A stretch of 64,000 nucleotides of DNA, from positions 1 to 64,000 of the forward strand of contig JBLHSG010000001.1 in NCBI GenBank assembly GCA_047626725.1, in the 5' to 3' direction. The notes under the pieces were generated by a model. The model was not told the origin of the DNA. It worked only from the letters and a program-made list of their open reading frames with translations, and searched no databases. The translations under genes were made by a program, and so were the position numbers. Positions within the stretch are counted from its first letter, which is position 1, and every line of letters starts with the position of its first letter. Source of the DNA: Ascidiaceihabitans sp034111945. GTDB taxonomy: Bacteria; Pseudomonadota; Alphaproteobacteria; Rhodobacterales; Rhodobacteraceae. Below, piece after piece: positions 33,105-40,810 of this stretch.

Positions 33105-34547
33105 ATGGAAATGCCTGTCCCGTCACAAACCGTTATCGCCCGTAAATCGCGGGTGGTCGAACGACTGATGGATGTGCTGCCAAAGGACGCGGTCATTCAC
33201 GACCCCTCCGAAACTCGGGCGTATGAATGTGACGCGCTGACTGCTTATCGCTGCCCGCCGATGGTTGCGGTTTTGCCAGAAACGACGCAGCAAGTGTCTG
33301 ATATCTTGCGCATTTGTCACCAAGAGGGCGTGCCGGTTGTTCCGCGTGGATCAGGCACATCGCTTGCCGGTGGTGCATTGCCGACTGCGGATTGCGTAAT
33401 TCTGGGCGTGGCCCGCATGAACGATGTTTTGGAAACCAGCTATCCTGACCGCTACGTGCGCGTTCAAACTGGCCGCACCAATCTAAGCGTGACCGGCGCG
33501 GTTGAAGAGGACGGATTTTTCTACGCACCCGATCCATCCAGCCAGCTTGCCTGTGCGATCGCGGGCAACATCGCGATGAATTCTGGTGGTGCGCACTGCC
33601 TGAAATACGGGGTGACCACCAACAATTTGATGGGCGTCACGATGGTCCAAATGGACGGCACGATTGTTGAAATTGGCGGCGCACATCTGGACTCATGCGG
33701 CTTGGATTTATTGGGCCTGATCTGCGGGTCCGAAGGGCAATTGGGCGTCGTGACCGAAGCTACCCTGCGGATTTTGCACAAACCCGAAGGTGCGCGTCCG
33801 GTACTGGTCGGATTTGACGACAACGAAGTCGCGGGTGCCTGCGTGTCGGACATCATCAAGGCCGGTGTTTTGCCCGTTGCCATCGAATTCATGGACCGCC
33901 TTTGCATTGAAACCACAGAAAATTTCGCCAAGGCAGGATACCCGGATTGCAACGCGCTGTTGATCATCGAAGTCGAAGGATCTGACGCCGAAATCGATGA
34001 CCAACTTAGCCGGATTGTTGAAATCGCCAAACGCCATGATCCCGTTGAAATCCGCGAAAGCAAATCCGCTGAGGAAAGCGCGAAAATCTGGCTTGGCCGG
34101 AAATCTGCCTTTGGTGCGATTGGTCAGATCAGCGATTACATGTGTCTGGACGGGACAATTCCTGTGTCGTCTTTGCCGCTGGTCTTGCGTCGTATCGGCG
34201 AACTTTCAGAGCAGTTTGGCCTTCAGGTCGGCAACGTGTTTCATGCTGGTGACGGCAACATGCACCCGCTGATTTTGTTTGACGCAAACAAGGAAGGCGA
34301 CCTGGAATTGTGCGAAGACATGGGGGCCGAAATCCTTAAGTTATGTGTCGATGTCGGTGGGTGCCTGACCGGCGAACATGGGGTTGGTATCGAAAAACGC
34401 GACCTGATGGGCTATCAATACGCCCCCGCCGATCTTGAGGCGCAGATGGCTGTCAAAGACGTGTTTGACCCACAGTGGTTGCTGAATGCCGCCAAAGTTT
34501 TCCCATTGGATTCGTCGCAAGACCGTCGCGCAATCGCCGCAGAATAA
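33105..34547 (+). CDS. glcD: glycolate oxidase, FAD-binding subunit
   Basis: 480 residues of the FAD-linked PCMH family. FAD-binding stretches are VPVVPRGSGTSLAGGALP and CAIAGNIAMNSGGAHCLKYGVTTNN. The C-terminal cap ends with the conserved QVGNVFHAGDGNMHPLILFD and CLTGEHGVGIEKRDLM. With GlcE and GlcF it oxidises glycolate (or D-lactate) to glyoxylate at the membrane. The ATG at 33105 follows AAGGA; in-frame sequence farther upstream is antisense to the DUF599 gene and is rejected. Glycolate is a major algal exudate, which suits a marine heterotroph. Confidence 0.93.
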   Translation: MEMPVPSQTVIARKSRVVERLMDVLPKDAVIHDPSETRAYECDALTAYRCPPMVAVLPETTQQVSDILRICHQEGVPVVPRGSGTSLAGGALPTADCVILGVARMNDVLETSYPDRYVRVQTGRTNLSVTGAVEEDGFFYAPDPSSQLACAIAGNIAMNSGGAHCLKYGVTTNNLMGVTMVQMDGTIVEIGGAHLDSCGLDLLGLICGSEGQLGVVTEATLRILHKPEGARPVLVGFDDNEVAGACVSDIIKAGVLPVAIEFMDRLCIETTENFAKAGYPDCNALLIIEVEGSDAEIDDQLSRIVEIAKRHDPVEIRESKSAEESAKIWLGRKSAFGAIGQISDYMCLDGTIPVSSLPLVLRRIGELSEQFGLQVGNVFHAGDGNMHPLILFDANKEGDLELCEDMGAEILKLCVDVGGCLTGEHGVGIEKRDLMGYQYAPADLEAQMAVKDVFDPQWLLNAAKVFPLDSSQDRRAIAAE

Positions 34548-34586
34548 TCCGTAAATATGCCATTGATGACGACTGGATCGAACAAG

Positions 34587-35687
34587 ATGATGACACCCAA
34601 AACCGAAGCGGAACTGGCGCACATCGTGGCCGAAGCAAAGACGCCGTTGGCCATACAAGGCGGTGGAACGCGCGGCGTTGGGCTGACGGGTGACGCCCTA
34701 AGCACTGCGGGGCTAACAGGGATTGAACTGTATGAACCGGGCGCTTTGACCATCGTTGTTAAGGCGGGGACACCCGTGGCTGACGTCGACGTCGCCTTGG
34801 CCGCAGAACGCCAGCGTCTTGCGTTTGAACCGATGGATCATCGCGGTTTGTTGGGCACGACAGGCACGCCGACAATGGGTGGTTTGATCGCCGCAAATAT
34901 CAGTGGGCCACGCCGTATTCAGGCCGGTGCCGCGCGTGATTTTGCGCTTGGCGTGCGGTTTGTGGACGGGCGAGGCGAGATCATAAAAAACGGTGGTCGC
35001 GTGATGAAAAACGTGACGGGCTACGATCTGGTCAAATTGATGTCGGGCAGCTGGGGCACCTTGGGCGTGTTGAGCGAGGTGTCACTAAAGGTACTGCCGA
35101 TGCCCGAAACCGAAGCCACGTTGATGGTGCACGGCCTTAGCAATGATGACGCGGTGCAGGCGATGGCCGCGGCCCTTGGCTCCCCGTTTGACGTGACCGG
35201 TGCTGCGCATATTCCGAGCGGTGATGCGGCCGTGACCCTGATCCGTGTCGAAGGGTTCGAAGCATCAGTGGCGTATCGCATCGACCAATTGCGCACAGCG
35301 TTGGCCCGGTTTGGTGGCGAAATGTCTGTCTCCGAAGACTCCTCCGCAGTGTGGCAAGACGTGCGTGACGTCACCGCGTTTCACGGCAAATCCGGCGATG
35401 TGTGGCGTGTATCCGTCAAGCCGTCGGATGGGCCAGGAATTGTCGAAGCATCAGGCGCAGATGCGGCTGTATTCGACTGGGCCGGTGGCTTGGTTTGGCT
35501 GCTTACCGAACCCGGATCAGACCTGCGCGCGCGCCTTGGGCCGTTCGCGGGGCACGCCACATTGGTGCGCGGATCAGGGCAGCCACGCTTTCAACCCGAA
35601 GACGCAGGTGTCGCGACATTGACCGCTGGATTGCGTAAACGATTTGATCCACGCGGCATTTTGAATGCTGGATTGATGGGATCATGA
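34587..35687 (+). CDS. glcE: glycolate oxidase subunit GlcE
   Basis: About 366 residues, a second FAD-binding PCMH protein. It has TPLAIQGGGTRGVGLTGDALSTAG, the FEPMDHRGLLGTTGTPTMGGLIAANISGPRRIQAGAARDFALGVRFVDGRGEIIKNGGRVMKNVTGYDLVKL core and a short C-terminus ending FDPRGILNAGLM. It forms the glycolate oxidase complex with GlcD and GlcF. The start is uncertain: ATGs at 34557, 34587 and 34590 are in frame, and homology begins near 34590. The stop overlaps the next gene by 4 bases. Confidence 0.9.
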   Translation: MMTPKTEAELAHIVAEAKTPLAIQGGGTRGVGLTGDALSTAGLTGIELYEPGALTIVVKAGTPVADVDVALAAERQRLAFEPMDHRGLLGTTGTPTMGGLIAANISGPRRIQAGAARDFALGVRFVDGRGEIIKNGGRVMKNVTGYDLVKLMSGSWGTLGVLSEVSLKVLPMPETEATLMVHGLSNDDAVQAMAAALGSPFDVTGAAHIPSGDAAVTLIRVEGFEASVAYRIDQLRTALARFGGEMSVSEDSSAVWQDVRDVTAFHGKSGDVWRVSVKPSDGPGIVEASGADAAVFDWAGGLVWLLTEPGSDLRARLGPFAGHATLVRGSGQPRFQPEDAGVATLTAGLRKRFDPRGILNAGLMGS

Positions 35688-36049
35688 TCCCTTTGGTTGC
35701 GATCTTTTTTCTGGTGTTTGTTGTCGGTCCGTTGGTGTTTTTTGCGTTTATCAGGCCGGTACCAACGCGGCGGCAATTTCGCGGCTTGATCGCGATCACC
35801 GCAGGGTGCTTGGGCCTTGGCCTTGCCTTGCGGTTTGGATCAAACGCATGGGGGCGCGACCCTGTCCAGACCTTTGCCAGCATGTCGATGATGTGGGCGG
35901 CTTGGATCGCAATCTTGGCGCTGGTCGTACAGCGGTTTCGCGCGGCTGATTCTGGTGCAGTGATGCGTCGGTGGACGGCAATTATGGGTGCTATTTGCAC
36001 AACAATACCTTGGTTCGGGTTGGCTTCAGCCCGATTTATGACAGTTTAA
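35684..36049 (+). CDS. small membrane protein between glcE and glcF
   Basis: 121 residues with three probable membrane helices (VAIFFLVFVVGPLVFFAFI; GLIAITAGCLGLGLAL; MWAAWIAILALVV) and a short fourth hydrophobic end. It overlaps the glcE stop (ATGA) and ends 13 bases before glcF, so it is co-translated within the glycolate oxidase operon. No family recognised. It could anchor the complex or be a permease accessory; this is positional inference. Confidence 0.7.
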   Translation: MIPLVAIFFLVFVVGPLVFFAFIRPVPTRRQFRGLIAITAGCLGLGLALRFGSNAWGRDPVQTFASMSMMWAAWIAILALVVQRFRAADSGAVMRRWTAIMGAICTTIPWFGLASARFMTV

Positions 36050-36062
36050 GGACCCTCGCTTT

Positions 36063-37385
36063 ATGCAAACGATGTTCACTCCGGACCAGTTAAAAGACCC
36101 TGCCATCGAACGCTCGAATGAAATTTTGCGCACCTGTGTGCATTGCGGATTTTGCACAGCGACGTGTCCGACCTACCAAATTTTAGGCGACGAATTGGAC
36201 AGCCCGCGTGGCCGTATTTACCTGATCAAGGACATGCTTGAAAACGAACGTGTGCCGGACGAAAAAACCGTGAAACACATTGATCGCTGCCTAAGCTGTT
36301 TGGCCTGCATGACGACCTGCCCATCGGGTGTGCACTATATGCATTTGGTCGATCACGCGCGCGATTACATCGAACAAAATTACAAACGCCCGCTAAGCGA
36401 TCGTGCATTGCGTTGGGTGCTGGCGCGTATTTTGCCCTATCCGATGCGGTTTCGTATTGCGTTGTTAGGGGCCAAAATTGGGCGTCCATTTGCGCGTTTC
36501 ATTCCCGATGTGCGGGTTCGCGCGATGTTGGAAATGGCACCAAAACAAATCCCGCCCGTCAGCCGCAATGACGATCCGCAAAGCTTTGCGCCAACTGCCC
36601 CGCGTAAAAAACGTGTAGCGCTGATGACAGGCTGTGCGCAAAAGGCGCTGAACACAGATATTAACGATGCGACGATCCGGCTGCTTACGCGCCTTGGTTG
36701 CGAAGTCGTCGTGGCCAAAGGTGCTGGCTGCTGCGGCGCGCTGACCCACCACATGGGCAAGGCGAACGAAAGCCACGCAACTGCGGCAAAAAATATCAAC
36801 GCGTGGGTCGCCGAAATGGACGGCGACGGACTGGACGCGATCGTGATTAACACATCGGGTTGCGGCACCACGATCAAGGATTATGGTCATATGTTCCGCA
36901 ATGATGCGCTGGCCGCGTCGGCCGTACGCGTGTCTGATATCGCGATGGACGTAAGCGAAGTTTTGATGCAACTGGACCTGCCTGACGGGGCCGACAAAAG
37001 CCTGACAATTGCCTACCACGCAGCCTGTTCTTTGCAGCATGGTCAGCAGATCAAAACCTATCCAAAGGACCTGTTGAAAAAGGCAGGCTTTACCGTGGTT
37101 GAACCCAAAGATTCCCACCTGTGCTGCGGGTCTGCGGGCACCTATAATTTGATGCAGCCCGAGATTTCAAAACAGCTTAAGGATCGCAAGGTGCGCACGC
37201 TTGAGGCAAAGAATCCGGACATCATCGCCGCGGGTAACATCGGCTGCATGATGCAGATCGGATCGGCCATTAACGTCCCCGTTGTGCATACGGTTGAATT
37301 GCTGGATTGGGCGACAGGCGGGCCGCGACCACCCGCATTGGATCGTACAGAAAATCCTGCACCTCAGGTGCCGATCTTGCGCTGA
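36063..37385 (+). CDS. glcF: glycolate oxidase iron-sulfur subunit
   Basis: 440 residues. Two [4Fe-4S] ferredoxin motifs lie at the N-terminus (CVHCGFCTATCPTYQ and CLSCLACMTTCPSGV). Two CCG cysteine-rich domains follow (GCCGALTHH in the first half; CCGSAGTYN with YHAACSLQHG in the second). This is the electron-transfer subunit of glycolate oxidase, passing electrons from GlcD/GlcE toward quinone. Homology covers the full length. Confidence 0.94.
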   Translation: MQTMFTPDQLKDPAIERSNEILRTCVHCGFCTATCPTYQILGDELDSPRGRIYLIKDMLENERVPDEKTVKHIDRCLSCLACMTTCPSGVHYMHLVDHARDYIEQNYKRPLSDRALRWVLARILPYPMRFRIALLGAKIGRPFARFIPDVRVRAMLEMAPKQIPPVSRNDDPQSFAPTAPRKKRVALMTGCAQKALNTDINDATIRLLTRLGCEVVVAKGAGCCGALTHHMGKANESHATAAKNINAWVAEMDGDGLDAIVINTSGCGTTIKDYGHMFRNDALAASAVRVSDIAMDVSEVLMQLDLPDGADKSLTIAYHAACSLQHGQQIKTYPKDLLKKAGFTVVEPKDSHLCCGSAGTYNLMQPEISKQLKDRKVRTLEAKNPDIIAAGNIGCMMQIGSAINVPVVHTVELLDWATGGPRPPALDRTENPAPQVPILR

Positions 37386-37477
37386 AACCTGCCGGTTCGG
37401 ATCGACGTTTCGCGTTTGCCCTAATTTTGCCTTAAGTTGACACTATCGCGGTCAGGCAAGGTAATGAGGATCGGTTT

Positions 37478-38290
37478 GTGCGCCGTTGGATGTCTCTTTC
37501 TATTATGGTCATTGTGGTCACGTCTGCGGCTTTTGCGCAGGATGCACGATTGCGCCGACTGGACACTGGCGATGATGGTCGCGCGTGGGAAGCCGTCGGG
37601 CGCCTGGACATTGGTGGCACGGGATTTTGCACAGGCGCGTTGATCGCCCCCAATCTGGTGCTGACGGCCGGACACTGCCTGTTCGACAAACAAACCAACG
37701 AACGCATTGATCCTGCAAGCATCGAATTTCTAGCTGGCTGGCGCAATGGTCGCGCGTCTGCGTACCGCAATGTGCGCCGCGCAGTTGTGCACCCCGACTA
37801 TGTTTTTGACGGCGAGGTTTCCTCGGAACGGGTGCGCAATGATTTGGCTCTGCTTGAACTTGAGCGGCCGATCAGGAACACTACAATTACCCCTTTTGGA
37901 ACTGCAGCGCGCCCTCGCAAAGGCGACAGCGTGGGCGTTGTCAGCTACGCAAAAGACCGTGCTGACGCACCATCTTTACAAGAAGTCTGCACCGTTTTAG
38001 CCCGTCAGGATGGGGTCTTGATCACCTCGTGTTCGGTTGATTTTGGATCATCCGGGGCCCCGATCTTTACGATGGAAAACGGCGAGGCACACATTGTTTC
38101 AGTGGTGTCCGCAAAGGCCGAAGTCGACGGCGATAAGGTGTCGCTTGGCACCGCATTGGGCGCGCCGTTGGCCCGTTTGCAGGCCGAAATGATCGCAGGA
38201 AAAGGTGTGTTTCCAAAGGTGGCCAAGGCCCCGCGCGTTCGTGTTGGCGGCGTGCGAAATGACACTGGCGCAAAGTTTGTCAAACCATGA
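37478..38290 (+). CDS. secreted trypsin-like serine protease, copy 1
   Basis: 270 residues with a signal peptide (MRRWMSLSIMVIVVTSAAFA) and an S1-type protease domain. The catalytic triad is His66 (LTAGHC), Asp122 (NDLALLEL) and Ser192 (FGSSGAP). The usual GDSGGP is GSSGAP, a form seen in V8/glutamyl-endopeptidase-like bacterial enzymes. The Asp before the catalytic Ser, which normally takes part in zymogen activation, is replaced. GTG start. The C-terminal ~30 residues are basic and end NDTGAKFVKP, a tail nearly repeated in the next gene (GTASGAKFVKVPGS). The stop overlaps the paralogue by 4 bases. Substrate unknown. Confidence 0.82.
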   Translation: MRRWMSLSIMVIVVTSAAFAQDARLRRLDTGDDGRAWEAVGRLDIGGTGFCTGALIAPNLVLTAGHCLFDKQTNERIDPASIEFLAGWRNGRASAYRNVRRAVVHPDYVFDGEVSSERVRNDLALLELERPIRNTTITPFGTAARPRKGDSVGVVSYAKDRADAPSLQEVCTVLARQDGVLITSCSVDFGSSGAPIFTMENGEAHIVSVVSAKAEVDGDKVSLGTALGAPLARLQAEMIAGKGVFPKVAKAPRVRVGGVRNDTGAKFVKP

Positions 38291-39102
38291 CACGGCTTTT
38301 TGCAGTGCTTTTTCTATGCTTGCTGGGTGTGACAGCGCAGGCGCAAACCGCAAACCTCAAACGATTGGGCACCGACAATGAAGCCCGCAGTTGGCAGGCT
38401 GTTGGTCGTTTGGAATTGGCAGGTCGTGGGTTTTGCACTGCGACATTGATCGCGCCGGATACGGTTCTGACAGCGGCGCATTGCGTGTACGATAGCGCCA
38501 CGGGAAAGGCACACGAGGCTGGTAATTTGATCTTTCGTGCTGGTCTACGCGATGGCAATTCAGCGGCGATCCGACGGGTTTCCAAGCTGGCCGCGCATCC
38601 GGGATTTGACCCGCTTGGCCCGATGAATATGGAAAATGTCTCGCATGACGTTGCCCTTTTGCGCCTTGAAAAACCGATCCCGTCATCCGAATTGAACTGG
38701 TTTGCGTTGCACAGTGATCGGGTTTCGCCCGGCCCTGTCAGCGTTGTTTCATATGGCAAAGGACGCGCGGATGTTCAGTCGCGCCAACGCGAATGCCGGA
38801 TGATCGAGCGCCAAGGCGACATGCTGGCGTTCGATTGTGACGTGACCTTTGGATCGTCCGGTGCGCCTGTGTTTTCGCACCTGAACGGGCGTGGTCGTGT
38901 TGTTTCTGTCATCAGTGGAATGGTCACTGTGCGAGGCAAAAAGGTGGCGCTTGGTATGTATTTGCCGCCCTTGATTACGGAATTAAAAACGATTTTGCGC
39001 ACAGGATCTAAGCCAAAACCAAAGGCGCGGATCAGACGGATGACTGTCGGATCAGGCGGCACTGCGTCGGGTGCCAAATTTGTGAAAGTTCCGGGTTCTT
39101 AG
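38287..39102 (+). CDS. secreted trypsin-like serine protease, copy 2
   Basis: 271 residues, a tandem paralogue of the preceding gene. Signal peptide MTRLFAVLFLCLLGVTAQAQ, triad His65 (LTAAHC), Asp121 (HDVALLRL) and Ser191 (FGSSGAP), with cysteine pairs CTATLIAPDTVLTAAHC and CRMIERQ...FDCD. It begins inside the stop of copy 1 (ATGA), so the pair is translated together. The C-terminus is more basic (SKPKPKARIRRM). The two have diverged clearly but keep the same start (xLKRLGTD/xLRRLDTG) and end motifs, consistent with an old duplication. Confidence 0.82.
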   Translation: MTRLFAVLFLCLLGVTAQAQTANLKRLGTDNEARSWQAVGRLELAGRGFCTATLIAPDTVLTAAHCVYDSATGKAHEAGNLIFRAGLRDGNSAAIRRVSKLAAHPGFDPLGPMNMENVSHDVALLRLEKPIPSSELNWFALHSDRVSPGPVSVVSYGKGRADVQSRQRECRMIERQGDMLAFDCDVTFGSSGAPVFSHLNGRGRVVSVISGMVTVRGKKVALGMYLPPLITELKTILRTGSKPKPKARIRRMTVGSGGTASGAKFVKVPGS

Positions 39103-39120
39103 ATCCGATTTCACGTGGGT

Positions 39121-39150
39121 CTTGAACTCGCGAAAATCCTTCCCACATTG
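39121..39150 (+). promoter_or_regulatory. candidate heat-shock (RpoH) promoter for hsp20
   Basis: CTTGAA (39121-39126) is followed after 15 bases by CCCACATTG (39142-39150), close to the RpoH pattern CTTGAA...CCCCATNT. It lies about 100 bases before the Hsp20 ATG. Confidence 0.5.
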
Positions 39151-39155
39151 TTTCT

Positions 39156-39252
39156 ATCGGTATGCCTGAACAGGGTGCCGATGCTGAACTGGGCCCGTCT
39201 AAACACAGAGGGTCCGACCCTAATATTGCTCATGAATGAGGATGATAGACCT
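39156..39252 (+). promoter_or_regulatory. ROSE-type RNA thermometer in the hsp20 leader
   Basis: The predicted ~97-base leader ends with a hairpin. TATTGCTCAT (39224-39233) pairs with ATGAGGATG (39236-39244), hiding the Shine-Dalgarno GAGGA (39238-39242). One G of TTGCT is left bulged. A TTGCT-type anti-SD with a bulged G opposite AGGA is the hallmark of ROSE elements, which control alphaproteobacterial small heat-shock genes. A second hairpin, AGGGT-CCG-ACCCT (39209-39221), precedes it, in keeping with the multi-hairpin layout. Boundaries depend on the unproven start site. Confidence 0.6.
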
Positions 39253-39720
39253 ATGCGAACCCTAGATTTTGCACCGCTGTACCGCGCCACTGTTGGCTTT
39301 GACCAAATCGCAGACCTGATGGATCGGGCCCTGACGAATGATGGCGCACAAAACAGCTATCCCCCGTATAACATTGAAAAAATAGACGATGATTCATATC
39401 GTATTTCGATTGCTGTTGCCGGTTTTGGCGAAGCAGACTTAAGCGTTGAAGTGCGTGAAAATGCGCTGATCGTGACGGCTAAAAAAGCTGATGAAGAAGG
39501 GGCTAAAAAGTTCCTGCATCGCGGTATTGCCACACGTGCCTTTGAGCGTCGTTTCCAGTTGGCGGACCATGTTCGCGTGACAAGTGCGGCGCATTCTGAC
39601 GGCATGTTGCACATCGATTTGGCGCGTGAAGTTCCCGAAGCACTGAAGCCGCGTCGCATTCAGATCGCCTCGCAAAAGGCGGTTGAAACGGATGTGGTTG
39701 ACGCCAAAGCTGTGAACTAA
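39253..39720 (+). CDS. Hsp20/alpha-crystallin-family small heat-shock protein
   Basis: 155 residues, IbpA-like. An N-terminal FAPLYRATVGFDQIADLMDRAL precedes the alpha-crystallin domain PPYNIEKIDDDSYRISIAVAGFGEADLSVEVRENALIVTAKK...FLHRGIATRAFERRFQLADHVRV. The C-terminus has PRRIQI, the IxI-like oligomerisation motif. It holds unfolding proteins in a refoldable state in the cytoplasm. The ATG at 39253 is chosen because an SD (GAGGA) lies 10 bases upstream and the family N-terminus (MRTxDFxPLYRxTVGFD) starts here. Confidence 0.92.
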   Translation: MRTLDFAPLYRATVGFDQIADLMDRALTNDGAQNSYPPYNIEKIDDDSYRISIAVAGFGEADLSVEVRENALIVTAKKADEEGAKKFLHRGIATRAFERRFQLADHVRVTSAAHSDGMLHIDLAREVPEALKPRRIQIASQKAVETDVVDAKAVN

Positions 39721-39728
39721 TTCGATAC

Positions 39729-39763
39729 AAAGGTCCCGGGTTTCCTCCCGGCTCGGGACCTTT
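39729..39763. terminator. bidirectional terminator between hsp20 and abrB-like gene
   Basis: AAAGGTCCCG (39729-39738) and CGGGACCTTT (39754-39763) form a perfect 10-base stem with further pairing inside. It lies just after hsp20 and overlaps the stop of the convergent transporter gene. Confidence 0.82.
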
Positions 39764-40805
39764 ACTTTGCGCGCTTTATTGTGCGGGCGAACAGCAGGGG
39801 GACCACCACGGATAGCACCAATAATCGCGCCAAATGACAGGCCGCGACGAACCCCGGCGTGATGCCCAACGCGACGCTCATCGCGACCATGGTTTCCAAC
39901 CCGCCCGGTGCAAATGCGATCAACAAATGTTGGAGCGGCAGGCCAATTGCCCACGCGGTGCCGATGGCAAATGCAAATGCAATCAGCGCGGTGATTAGGG
40001 TCGCAAGACCACCTGCGTAGGCCGATTTACGCAATTCTGTCAGGCTGACATTCCCAAATCGAGTACCGATCAGCGTACCCAAAACCACGAAGGCGGGCAG
40101 GGCCATCCACCCCGGCATTTGCCCCGGCGTGACATCAAATCCGTGCCCGATCATCGACACCAACATCGCGCCAATCAACAACGGCGCGGGAACATGCAGG
40201 CGTCTTAAAATCAGGCTTGCCAGATAGGCCAGACCTGCAAGCACGGCAATGATCCAGATGGCCATTGGCGTACCGGTCGCCCCCAAAGACGTTGGCGCAT
40301 CGATACCCATGGCAAGCGCGGCCAGCGGCGTGAGCAAGGTTAAAGCGAGCAGTCGAATGGACTGCACAATCGTGATGCGCGGCATGTCCAGATCGTATTG
40401 CGTGCCCATGCTCAGCACGAAACTCAGGTGACCAGGGGATGCCGCCAGCAATCCGCTTTGCACGTCAAACCCAAAAACACGGATCAGCACGCGCCACACG
40501 ATCAGCATGCTAAGAATCGTCGCGACCGTAACGGCCAGAAACGCCAGCGGCAGGCTCAGCAACATTTGTGTGGTTTCGGCCGTCATGCCCGCGCCAATAC
40601 TGATGCCAAGCACGACAAACGCGATATCGCGCAGCAGGTTGGACAGGGCAGTTTTCATCCCCCACAGACCCGCAATACTGACCGCCAGCGCGGGACCCGT
40701 AAGTTCGGCAATCGGAAAAGACGATGCGCGCGCCACCACCATTCCTGCCATGCCAACGCTCAAGGTTTTGAGGGTGACAAGCACGTGAGGTGGCAGCGCG
40801 ATCAA
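39762..40805 (-). CDS. AbrB-family membrane protein (putative transporter)
   Basis: 347 residues with about ten membrane helices arranged as two similar halves. This is the AbrB duplication family, named after a putative ammonia monooxygenase link in old annotation. Recognisable are ELTGPALAVSIAGLWG, the SPGHLSFVLSMG signature of half one and FAPGGLETMVAMSVALG of half two. The equivalent SPGG/APGGL loops probably face each other as re-entrant elements. Function unproven. It lies 5 bases downstream of gabD and is probably co-transcribed. Confidence 0.78.
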   Translation of the reverse strand: MIALPPHVLVTLKTLSVGMAGMVVARASSFPIAELTGPALAVSIAGLWGMKTALSNLLRDIAFVVLGISIGAGMTAETTQMLLSLPLAFLAVTVATILSMLIVWRVLIRVFGFDVQSGLLAASPGHLSFVLSMGTQYDLDMPRITIVQSIRLLALTLLTPLAALAMGIDAPTSLGATGTPMAIWIIAVLAGLAYLASLILRRLHVPAPLLIGAMLVSMIGHGFDVTPGQMPGWMALPAFVVLGTLIGTRFGNVSLTELRKSAYAGGLATLITALIAFAFAIGTAWAIGLPLQHLLIAFAPGGLETMVAMSVALGITPGFVAACHLARLLVLSVVVPLLFARTIKRAK

Positions 40806-40810
40806 GGTGG

